Shown here: in pieces, positions 10,199 through 19,734 of the stretch | Layout of the letters: the number at the start of each line of letters is the position of its first letter | Position numbering within the stretch: position 1 is the stretch's first letter | Assembly (NCBI GenBank): GCA_022496805.1 | Contig: CM040085.1 | Span: 30,471,811-30,535,810, forward strand | Length of the DNA: 64,000 bases | DNA from: Pohlia nutans | Taxonomy: Eukaryota; Streptophyta; Bryopsida; Bryales; Mniaceae | Reading direction: 5' to 3' | The notes under the pieces: generated by a model | What the model saw: only the letters and a program-made list of their open reading frames with translations | What the model was told of the DNA's origin: nothing | Database searches by the model: none | Translations under genes and position numbers: made by a program

Positions 10199-11308
10199 TC
10201 AGTGGTGGAAGGGCCTGAGGTGGTCGTGGTGGTGATGTTTGGCTTCCTCTTTGGCTTTCTTGATGCAGTGGTGCGTGATGGGGCGCCCCGTTTGCAGGTG
10301 ATGCGGGTCGCGGTCCAGGTCGCACGCGGACTGCAAGTAGGGCCACTTGTTGCCGTCGCCCAAGTAGCGCTCGCTCAAGTGCCACAGCGTGTCGCCCTCC
10401 TGCACGCGCCGGCTGAACAGCTCGTCGCTCCAGTCCATCAACTGGTGCGCCACACTCTCATGCCCTGCAACACCCAAGCTCTGTTCAAATCACTCCACTC
10501 GCACTGCATCGAGCTAGATCGAGCTAGATCACAAATTCTGTTTGTCAAGTAAGTGCTCCAGTGCATTGACTATATAACAAATGTTGTGATGAAAGCAAAG
10601 AAAACAGATCTTAACGGTCATATATAGTCCCAACAACCAAAAAATTCGAGAAAGAAGACTTCAAACTGTTACAGATTATTTTGGCTCTTCAAGCACCAAG
10701 AAGGAATCATAACGATTTCACCAGCGTGAAAGTGCTCCAGTGCATTGACTATATGATATTGTCATGAAAATAAAGAAAACGGATCTTAACGCGCGGTCAT
10801 AGTCCCAACAACCAAAAAGTTCGACAAAATACGACTTCAAAGTTCTGTAATTTAACATCGATCGTCTTCTTGTGCGATTATTTTGGCTCACAGAACGGTC
10901 ACAAGAACTTCTGAAACCGACAGACACAAGGAAAGTACAAGGAACGTACATCGATCGAATAGATAATTTTGGCTCTTCAAGGGATCACAATGGTCACACG
11001 AACTTCCAAGTGAAACCGACAGACACAAGGAAACGGCCCAACTTTCGAGTTATATCGATTTTCTTACGGAAGCTATGGTCGTAGAACTGGTCAAATGCCT
11101 TGGGAGTGACAGAGAGTAAGCTGTGAAACGTACATCGATCGATCACGGAAGCAGAAATGAAGCAGTGTAAGAATTAACCTGAATGCGTGGGGTGGTGCAC
11201 GCCATGGATGTGGTCAGTGTGCGAGTGCGACAGGTGCTTGGTCGACACGGCGTGCGCCTCGCCGACGCCAATGTGTGGAACTGCGTGCCTGCTCTCCCCT
11301 TGCCCCAT
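10199..11308 (-). CDS. Small His-rich LysM-domain protein (2 exons)
   Basis: Exon 1 is 11179-11308 (ATG at 11306-11308, in a GC-rich stretch); exon 2 is 10199-10464, ending in TGA. Donor CATTCAG|GTTAATTC and acceptor TTGTTGCAG|G.. (genome 10465) join in phase 1. The product is 131 aa. A single LysM lies at about residues 64-107: VQEGDTLWHLSERYLGDGNK, then KWPYLQ and a D-P-x-x-L-x-x-G-R end. LysM modules bind N-acetylglucosamine glycans by family, but there is no signal peptide or membrane span, so the protein is predicted to be intracellular. Twenty-five of 131 residues are His, clustered in the N-terminal arm (residues 25-50) and the tail (KHHHHDHLRPFHH), which suggests metal binding by inference. 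The intron contains tandem duplications. Confidence 0.85.
10545..11040. repeat. Duplications within the LysM-gene intron
   Basis: Block A (GTGCTCCAGTGCATTGACTATAT ... GTCCCAACAACCAAAAA) occurs at 10552-10672 and again at 10731-10850. Block B (TTTTGGCTC... CACAAGAACTTC/CACGAACTTC ... GACAGACACAAGGAAA) occurs at 10881-10935 and 10968-11033, with a fragment at 10680. Confidence 0.7.
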
Positions 11309-11654
11309 GTTGATCGCCTGCTCGCTAGCTCCAACACAATATTACTCTATCAGCTACCTAAGTCGTAATGTACACGCACGGATCCGATCCAAGCTCTAGG
11401 GAGTCCGTCCTTATATCGATCCTCAAAACGAACCTCTTAACTTCTTGCTAGAACCCCCAAAACTTATGCTCCGATCGACGTTACCTGAGTCCAGTTCGAC
11501 CACAAAACGCGGGGCGAATTATGTGGCAGCAATACCAATGATTAATAAGTCTTCCCGCTTGCGCGCCCTCAGACAATCGATAAATTCTCTAGCAGTAATT
11601 GCACGGACTAGGCCCGATCCGGCACGAGGGAGTTCTGCAACTACTGTGACGCAC

Positions 11655-11692
11655 ACAACGTCCGTGGTGTGGAAAACTCTAAAAATATATAG
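11655..11692 (-). promoter_or_regulatory. Putative TATA box of the LysM gene
   Basis: On the minus strand the sequence CCTATATATTTTTAG (plus-strand 11680-11694) is a good TATA box about 375 bp upstream of the ATG. A start site near 11655 is inferred, giving a leader of about 345 nt. There is no competing TATA closer to the ATG. Confidence 0.4.
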
Positions 11693-12285
11693 GCCACCGG
11701 CGACTAGGCGTGGACTTGATCATCGCCCACCGTGAAAAATGTGGGATTCTCTGATCGATGAAGTATTATACGTACATGATGAAATATTCCGGACCTGTGT
11801 AGATAAGTTACTTGAAAATATTCAACGTACTTGGACCCCGTAATTAACGCTCCTACAGTACAGATGTATGTCATCATAAATTGCGCGTCAGAAACTAGTA
11901 AAGCGAGGCTCATCCACATTTCAGACCTTGCATGCAATTGACGTTCCGGCTTGGGTTACGTCTTTAATTTGATCGATCTGATCTGGCATGATCGATGATT
12001 CTGGTATCGTGATATGTCGATCTAGAGCTAGCAAGCTTTCAGTTGTCACTGTTCCATTTCTAGCATCGTACTGATACGCTGGTTGAGATTTCTGTACAAG
12101 TCCGTCAGTCAGGTGCTGGTACCGTGCGTGGTACCGGAATTACTGCAGGTTTTTCAGTCCCACACAAAATGCGTGGCGCCGGTGCGTCCTGGATGACCTC
12201 TTCAATGGATGTACCCACTGAATGGGGAGTTTTCCAAGAGAATCAGCAAAAAATCTAATATTTTACAAAAGCAACCGGTCTTAGA

Positions 12286-12340
12286 CAAGAACCCCCCCGG
12301 TTATTACCTATGACAAGAACCCACCCGGTTATTATCTATG
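12286..12340. repeat. 26 bp tandem duplication
   Basis: GACAAGAACCC(C/A)CCCGGTTATTA(C/T)CTAT occurs twice in a row (12286 and 12312). The rest of 11693-13166 is intergenic, apart from the SINE below and a hairpin-end fragment (AGGACCGGAGTTTC) at 12851. Confidence 0.6.
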
Positions 12341-12599
12341 TGTCACCTAGGTAGCACCCGAGTATCACAAATTTTATCTGGATTTTAGCCTAAAACTATG
12401 AGTTTCAACCACTAATTTGGCAATTCCATTTGGCTGATTTTACACTAACTACCGGATCTCCGCGTACATTGGATGTGCCTACCCTTGAGTGGTCGAGGGT
12501 TGATTTTTCACAAAGTTTTAACCTGTCCCATGTCCAAAAGCCTCCGTTAACATGACCCTCTCAAAACCAATTATTTGAAAACTCAACATGTTGGTCCGA

Positions 12600-12766
12600 G
12601 ATGACCCTAAACTACCAAGGTGATGGTGGTAAGGTACCCAAACCGAATGGAGAGGTTGGCGGTTTGATTCCCGGCTGTGAAATCGTCTTACTACTTGATT
12701 GGAAAACTCGCCGCGGGTTGCAAAAAAAATGCAATTCGTGTGTTTCAAAAAAAAAAAAACTCAACA
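12600..12766 (+). mobile_element. tRNA-derived SINE candidate
   Basis: A B-box-like GGTTTGATTCCCGGC lies at 12658 with an A-box-like GGTGATGGTGG about 40 nt upstream, and the unit ends in poly-A (12748-12760). No complete cloverleaf can be drawn, so it is not called a tRNA gene. A 76-codon minus-strand ORF over it has no family features. Confidence 0.45.
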
Positions 12767-13166
12767 TGTCCCATTCGAGAAAGTATGAACCCTCAACAAG
12801 GCCCCTACAATGTTACCAACGAAGCTAAATATTAAGGTAAGCTTTCTAACAGGACCGGAGTTTCTATCTATCTTTCTAATAGAGTACTAAAACCTTAATT
12901 CAATAATAGCCTTTGTTAGAATTTTGTGCACTTGATGTCACAATTTTAGTGCTCTTGAACAAATCATTTCAACAAATATGACCATCCCTTTACATTTACT
13001 TTTGGAAACCTTTGGTTGGATCATTGGACCTCAGTACTTCCAAAGAATCTGAACTGCTATCTTACACTGCTAGCGACCGGTATTGAAGGCCTTCACCGCA
13101 CCTGCTTTTATTTAATTAAAGCCCTTGCTACTGCCATTAAAACTTCAGCCCCATTTGTTGCACGGT

Positions 13167-16100
13167 TTAGTGATTATCCCCGCTGTGCAAGCTTTCGTGC
13201 AGATGAATGTACCCCGTTTGCATAGGGTTGATATGTCTGCAATGGAGAACATAAAATCAATCCAGTGAAGGTACGTGGTCATATTTGTTAAAACGACATG
13301 TTTCAAAGCGCCAAAAAGTGACATTGAAGTGCCCAGAGCTCAAAAACTATGACTCATATAGATCAGAGCCATCTGGAAAAGTGCCACTCTCTTGAAAATT
13401 TGTCAATTTAATGAATATGGTCACATTCATTAAACTGACGTGTTTCAGAACGCAAAAATTGTGACATTAAAGTGCAAAGAGCTCTAAAAACTAGGACAGC
13501 GACGAAGAAAGTGGTAATTTTGTCATTTTAACGAGTATGATGATATCTGCATCAGTAATAAGTGAGCAGGCTCTATTCATAATAAGAGCTCTTTCATTTA
13601 ATGTAGAAAGACATACCCATGTCTGAACAGGAAGTCCACTACAACCAAAGAGGAGTTGAGCTTGTATTGACCGGGCGTGCAAACCATCTTTGCAACGTCC
13701 GCGAGGGACACCAATTTAAAGTTCTCAATATCGCCATCTGGTCATAGGCATCACAGTATTAAATTAATGCAGTTAAGAGCTGTCAATGATGCCAAGAAGA
13801 CTAAATAACACAGGGAACCCTTACAGTTTGACTCCAGGGCCAAACTCGGGTGGCGGTAAAAATGAGAGATTTTTACCCTGGGGCAATTTTTTTTGCCCCC
13901 ATGCCCGTCAAAAGCACCCTGGTTTTACCCCGGTGAAGGTTCCAGAAAGGGAGTCAAAGTTTGAACCCTGATTCCCAATCTGCACTTTCCGTCACATTGC
14001 TAAATGGGGTAAAAGATGAGGCCAAACTATCCACTTTTTACCCTGGCAAAAATGTATGGGACCCTGTGTAACGATCAAGCATACGGACTGAGGAACAACA
14101 TGCAAACACTTGACTGAAAGTCAATTAACCTAATGCAATGGAGATGGATGCCAATACCATTGCTGAAGGGAAGGAAGTCAGGTGGCAGCTCCAAGTCGTA
14201 GCAATATATCACATCCCTCTTCATCTTCATGCCATTACACTGCTCATAGCTCACATGACCACAAGATATAGCACTGCAAATGCCAAGCATTCAATCAAGC
14301 AGAATGTTTTTAAACTACGTACTCAACAAATTCTTAAAAAAGAGTAAGGTAGAGGATACTAAAACCAATAGAGACTTGATCTCTGTTACCAACACCAATT
14401 CATGTATTCATACACTTGGTTGAACAAGTGGTGTAAGCATGACTTGGGTAAATATCTATGGCACTGATCTTATGATATTGTCTACTGTCACTTATAGTAG
14501 TCTACAACTTCCCACTTGAAGGTTCAGAAAGCCCGTTCCGACCAATATTATACAACAATATTCCATTGTATTTGGCATGGTTCTACACCTCCTTTGGGTT
14601 TAAGATCAAAAGTGAAGTTAAAATTTATGTCGACATGGTTTTAATGAGCTATTGGGATCTCAATTTGGAACTTTCTACTTACAGCAAATGCCAAATATAC
14701 GTCAACGTATCTACTATCCCCAAGGGACCTTTTAAGGGTTAAATCACATAAGAAATTCATACAAAATATGATCTCAACAGTTTTGACTCTTGTACCCAAA
14801 GTGATCTCTATAGTGATCTCCCAAAATTCACACTCCTGTATACATTAAAATTCTTAAAGTATCCTCACTTTAAGTACATTATTCCCCGAGCGAGAAGATA
14901 CAAAGCGAGAATTCTTGTGTTTACAGACAGAGTAGATATTGTGTCCCATGGTACGGGCTATGGTAAAAAGTGAATGCAAAAAGCTAATTGAATTAAAAAG
15001 TAATTTCTAAATCATAAACCCTAAACCCTAAACTGTATATTGACAACCAATTGTTCCATCTTACTACAGAAATGAACCATAACTTACTTCTCAGCTATGT
15101 GAGCAGGTATATTGGCTTTTTCATAAGCTTTCTTGATTAGATTCTCCTTGCAGTTCCCTCCTGCAGGCTGAACTCGTCCATTTGTCAAATTGTACACAAT
15201 ATTTGTGGTGACCATAATGGGTGTGCAAGAGATCGTGGGGAGGGATTGCAATCACTTATATGTTCATGCGATCCCTCCCTACAATCTCTTGCACACCCAC
15301 TCCAGTAGTGATTCAACATCAAATATGTGACATCACATCAAATGCAATCAAAGTATTTCACAAGATACGAGGTATAGGATACTATTTGCATCAACATATG
15401 AAGGAGTGTGAGTTTCGGGAGATGTATAGACATCTTTGGGTACAAGAACCAAATTTGTCAAGATCAAGCTTGTATCGTTAGGTATAAATTCTTTTATGTA
15501 ATTTCAAAGTGGAAAGCTGTAGATCACTATAAGTAACAATAGACAAACTCATTTGCATATGGCCAGACATTTAGCTAGCATCAGGAATTTAGGATCCCAC
15601 AGATTTTAAACGATTTCTGATATTTCATGGGTTTGTACATTTTTCGCACAGATTTCGCGTTAATTTAGCATAGATTTTGTACTTTGTTAGATAATGAAAA
15701 GAGTGAATGTAGAAGCCGTGCGGATTCAGTGCAGAATTAGCGCAAAATTTGTGCGGAATCCATGTGAAAAATGCACAAACCCATGAAATATCGGACTTTG
15801 CACGAAAATCGTTAAAAATCAGTAAGGTCCTAAATTCCTGATGGCAAGTCATGCTGACACCACTTGCTAATAAGTCCAACTAAATGTATGAAAAGATGAG
15901 TTCTTGTTGGTAACAAGAATCCAATGAATGACTGGCATGATGAAGTATTGGCAAACCTGGCCAGCAGCAACCATATTGTCCATGACACCGGCAAATGACT
16001 TCTTCTTCTTACTCCGTTTCGAAATCCACAGGAAGTCTTTTCCATTCTTTCGAACGAACCCGTTCAAGTGCAAGCAGTAGCACTGTCACAGGGTAATTAA

Positions 16101-19100
16101 TTACAGCTAAATTCAGAAACTATCACTCACATCCTTGTATACAAAGAAGAAAAATAACTCTGGTTCTAAGACTACTCATCAGGAATTTAGGACCCCACGG
16201 ATTTTAAACGATTTCTATGCGACATCCGACATTTCATGGGTGCATGTATTTTTCGCACGGATTCTGCAAGGATTTCGTGCTAATTTTGCATTGAATCGAC
16301 ATGGATTCTACATTCACTCTTTTCGTTATCTAATAAAGTGCAGAATCTATGCAAAATTAGCGCAAAATCCGTGTAGAATCTGTACGAAAAATGTTTGAAC
16401 CTATTAAATATCGGATGTCGCACAAAAATCGTTCAAAATCCGTGGGGTCCTAAATTCCTGATGCTAGTTCAACTAACTTTGTCACATGAATGCAGATGTT
16501 ATTCTCGGTGCCTCTCTTTGGAGAAAAAAGCGATTCTGGTAATAGAAGAAGAGGCTCTCACCTTGACTCCAAAAAAGGGCAGGGCTGCTCGCTCTATGGA
16601 GAAATAACGATGCCCATCAAACCTCGTCACAACTGGCAATAGCTGCAGCTTGGCAGACCGTCAGCGAGGGCTTAAAGAAAAAAACTAACTTAGCAGCATT
16701 TGTCAAAAGCACAACTCAAAACATATCACGTTAAGAAACCCATGTTTCGCATGACGCATTTCAAGTGGCGTCAAGATGTTTTCATGTTAACACTACTAGC
16801 AATGGCGTCGCTTCTCACTTAGAACAGTGTCAGAGCTCATTGTACACACTTGTCCTACGTGACGAATCACCAAGTCTTAAGCGCCTGGGCAGTGAGTGCA
16901 AAGTGGTGCCGTTTGACTCACCTACCAAGTGAAAAGCGACGCCTTCTCTTTGTAGTGTAATAATAACAACAAACGCAACGTCAAGACATTCATTTGGATG
17001 TTACTCTTAACATGAAAACATCTTTGTCACTTGAAATGCGTCATGCAAAACATGGGTTTCTTATAGTGATAATCTGGGACAGGTCACCAATGCTTCTTGT
17101 TACCTCAGAGGCTTGCATTAGAAGAGATCAAAATATGCTTGAAATGACCTCCTGTTCCCATTCTTTCCATGAATAGTGACATTATTCTTTGCATCATTTT
17201 CCTTTAAACCACTAGAGTTAACCGAAAAGTCAGCCCAAAGAGGAAAGTTTTGGCAAACTCGTGTTGAATTCCTCTTGAACTCATATTGAAATATAAATAG
17301 ACCAAAAACTAGTCTATGATGAGTTGGGAGACAATCTAAAGCAAAGCACTGTCATTATTCTCCACACCTCGCTATGACTCCTACACCTTCCACCAAAGCT
17401 CCAAGCCCATGGCCCACAAGGGGACAATCCATGACACGACACTATTCAACCCAAGTATAGTTCAATAGAGAGGTTAGATGCGCTTCTTTTCGGTTAACTC
17501 AACTATCTCACTCAAAAGTGTCATTATTATTATTATTATTTTCAAGAATGATACCATTTCATTAAACAATGCTTACATGACACAAATTGTGAATGTTTGT
17601 CTTTTGTAAATTTTGCACCAATATTCATATGAACATATTCTAATGAGGAAAGTACTTGTCCAAGTAGTGGTCAAGACTCAGAGAATGAAAGTGAGTGTTA
17701 AGGTAGGGTGGGCAACAACCTCATTGCGCCAGTCAGTGATAATTTTTTCTCTCTCCAGAAGGCGTAACAGTAAGTCTATCTGGCGGGTGCGTTCGCCTGT
17801 GGAGTTGCAGGTGGGATGCAAGGTGATCCAACCATTGCCCGTGCCTGTCCTTAAATCCCCTGGGTCGACGGAGAAAACCTTATTAAAGTTTTTCAGTTGC
17901 TCCCAAAACCTGCATCCACAGTTGGAAAACAGAGCCTCACTAAGAGCAATTAAACGTTGAGAAAGCATAGTCATACTCGTTAAAATGGAAGAATTGGCAT
18001 TTCCCAGTCTCCAGCAATGTCACAATTTTGGTGCTCTGAAACATAACAAATATGGCCATAAGACTGGCAAAATCATTCACAAATACTCTGGTTTACCTTC
18101 AGAAAAAGCTACCAATGCTGAATCTGCAGTAGGTTTCAAGCACAAAAATGGAAACGAACAATAGTTGCGCCAACCCTAGCTCTACAAGAATGCATGCAAA
18201 TCAATTATAGCTTCACAGTTTTGTACCTTGGATGGATGTAACCGAGAATCTCACCCTCCAGCTTGAAGGGAGTGAAGAACTTTTTTTGTTCCTGCAATAC
18301 CAGTTCAAAGCTTCTCAGTTTCATATCAACATTAATTTTTAGGGCTAGGTTCGGCCTAATCTTACGAAATCCTCATAATACCATCACTTACCTGGGACTG
18401 CATCAGTTGTGAAAATGTGTCAAATGTTGCTACTAGGCTACAATAGAAAACACTATTTTAACCTGTAGTTTTCCAGTAGCAGTGAAGATACAAACTGGTG
18501 AATGCAGGCTTACAAGATATTTGACCTAGAGTAACTACACCGGACAGTTAATGTGTTTACTGGCCCCAGTGCGACAGATGCGTTAAATCTCAATGAATGC
18601 ATTTGCAGAGGAAATTAGCAATCAGGACAAGGACAATGTACAGGCAATGTCTCTTCGAGCACAACCTTCGCCGTGTTAAATGACCACAAAAAATTTACAT
18701 GTCAATAGTCAGAATAACATTAACGAGAGCGCATTGAAAATCTAGCAAAAATTGCATGCGTACAATTTCTACACAGTGGAAGAGATTCAGCTGTTTACCT
18801 TTACGTACTACTCAGAGAACGTTATGGATCCACCAACTACACAGTTGATCGCATTTTTTCTACTAGAATACATTTTGTTTATATTCTTTTATTACTCCTG
18901 GGAGTGTCTTCTTGGCCCCTTAATCGTAAAATGCGATGTAACTGTAAGCGCTAATTGAATTTGAACAGTGTACTATCAATCACCAATACTCTGTTCTCCG
19001 TCAATTTCGAGACTGCATACTTGGTAGCATCATAATCAAAGAGATCGACGTGATGTGAGTAAACTTACCCGGCCAACATTGCAGTTGTGAATTACTGTCT

Positions 19101-19140
19101 CCCAGTAAGGCGCTAGACTTTCGATGGCGGGATCAGCCAT
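13167..19140 (-). CDS. DUF4743 Nudix hydrolase (NUDT20/24-like), 9 exons
   Basis: Exons in transcript order: 19069-19140, 18227-18291, 17720-17975, 16562-16642, 15957-16082, 15088-15167, 14158-14273, 13617-13737, 13167-13236 (TAA). All junctions are GT-AG with consistent phases; the sum is 987 nt, 328 aa. The order of conserved blocks follows the plant family once labelled thiamin-pyrophosphokinase-like: FFTPFKLEGEILGYIHP (N-terminal DUF4743), ITDWRNE, FSIERAALPFFGVK, HLNGFVRKNGKDFLWISKRS, RDVIYCYDLELPPDF and SSLVVVDFLFRHG. Known members hydrolyse nucleoside-diphosphate-linked substrates or damaged thiamin diphosphate. No transit peptide is present. The Nudix box (residues ~199-220) is altered: where the family usually has K-E-x-E-E-E-x-G, this protein reads KKAYEKANI, so catalysis is doubtful. 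Introns hold many MITEs. It shares a divergent promoter with the gene at 19735. Confidence 0.9.
13268..13535. repeat. Direct repeat downstream in the Nudix-gene intron
   Basis: A block of about 85 bp (GGTCATATTTGTTAAAACGACATGTTTCA...AGAGCTCAAAAACTA) at 13279-13350 recurs at 13420-13492. Related copies in inverse orientation lie at 17965-18055 and 12928-12985 (TGTCACAATTTTGGTGCTCTGAAACA). The repeat lies in the last intron and just past the gene. Confidence 0.5.
13809..14068. mobile_element. Tourist-like (PIF/Harbinger) MITE
   Basis: Ends CACAGGG and CCCTGTG are inverted, with TAA on both sides (13806-13808 and 14069-14071). Inside, a second inverted level carries TTTTTACCCTGG and CCAGGGTAAAAA-type text. 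It is 260 bp long and sits in the intron between exons 7 and 8 of the Nudix gene. Confidence 0.75.
15219..15298. ncRNA. miRNA-precursor-like hairpin in a Nudix intron
   Basis: Arms 15219-15250 and 15267-15298 pair over 32 positions with one C-A mismatch and two G-U pairs, around a 16 nt loop. Weaker pairing continues outward (CCATAAT / AGTAGTG flank). The length, loop and near-perfect duplex fit a plant pre-miRNA or a young inverted-repeat locus. It lies in the intron between exons 5 and 6 and could be transcribed with the host gene (minus) or on its own. I recognise no known miRNA. A tiny MITE is the main alternative. Confidence 0.5.
15579..15843. mobile_element. CATCAGG-family MITE, copy 1
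   Basis: Inverted ends CATCAGGAATTTAGGA and TCCTAAATTCCTGATG (about 30 bp with subterminal AACGATTT / AAATCGTT). It lies in the Nudix intron between exons 5 and 6. The family name is unknown to me. Confidence 0.8.
16177..16463. mobile_element. CATCAGG-family MITE, copy 2
   Basis: Same ends and interior as the copy at 15579-15843 (for example ATTCACTCTTTTCGTTATCTAA mirrors copy-1 text), 287 bp. It lies in the intron between exons 4 and 5, so the two copies bracket Nudix exon 5. Confidence 0.8.
16727..17068. mobile_element. CACTA-like MITE hosting a second MITE
   Basis: Arms 16727-16790 and 17006-17068 are inverted copies (AAGAAACCCATGTTT...ATGTTTTCATGTTAA), and the right end rc reads CACTATAAGAAACCC, a CACTA terminus. 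The left end is mutated to CACGTTAAG. The element at 16791-16957 was inserted between the arms. Located in Nudix intron 3. Confidence 0.7.
16791..16957. mobile_element. CACTA MITE with TAA target duplication
   Basis: Starts CACTACTAGCAATGGCGTCG and ends CGACGCCTTCTCTTTGTAGTG; flanked by TAA on both sides (16788-16790, 16958-16960), the 3 bp duplication expected of CACTA elements. Same family as 9123-9301. Confidence 0.85.
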
Positions 19141-19734
19141 GGTTTCTGCAAACCTTGCAAATTACCACAGGTCGGTCTGTGGTTGAAACAACCTGCAAGC
19201 TGATATGGAGGAGAACAGTCAACTGAGCATGACGCTTTGAACTCTAAAGGTCTCACACACACCTTCTCGTCTTCTAAGCAACCCTTCAGAATTGAGTGAA
19301 TGTGAATACCCTAAACTGTTATCATTAAAATATTTGTATAATACACTATTTTTGTAGATTTAATGCTAATCACATCTCATGGATGAGTGCATTTATTGAT
19401 AACAGTTTCAAAACAGAGCCACATTCGCACGGTTTCGATTCCAAACTGGTAATCACGTAAACAGGAACTGAGATAACTTAGATATGCTTAGAATCCGCAC
19501 ATTAATTTCCACATCACGAGTGCGAAGTCCCCACCATTCTATAACCTAAACCGTAACCTTAAACCCTAAACCTACAGGGCTCTCATTCTGTTCCTGAGAA
19601 TTCGAAGAAAATGCTACTATGAGGGAGGGCTTTAGTAGATTGTGGTTGCTATCAAGTAGAAATTAATATTGAAGCGTGTTTTTGCTGATCGACATTGGAT
19701 ACAACGATCGAGAGGAAGTGCGTGGAGATCGGAG
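19141..19734. promoter_or_regulatory. Divergent promoter with telo-box-like motif
   Basis: A 594 bp space separates the Nudix start (minus) from the chloroplast-type gene start (plus). A run of AAACCCTAAACC-type text (19541-19572) resembles telo boxes common in plant promoters. A 96 bp micro-MITE with perfect 12 bp ends (AAACTGTTATCA / TGATAACAGTTT, 19313-19408) lies inside. No clear TATA box for either gene. Confidence 0.45.
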
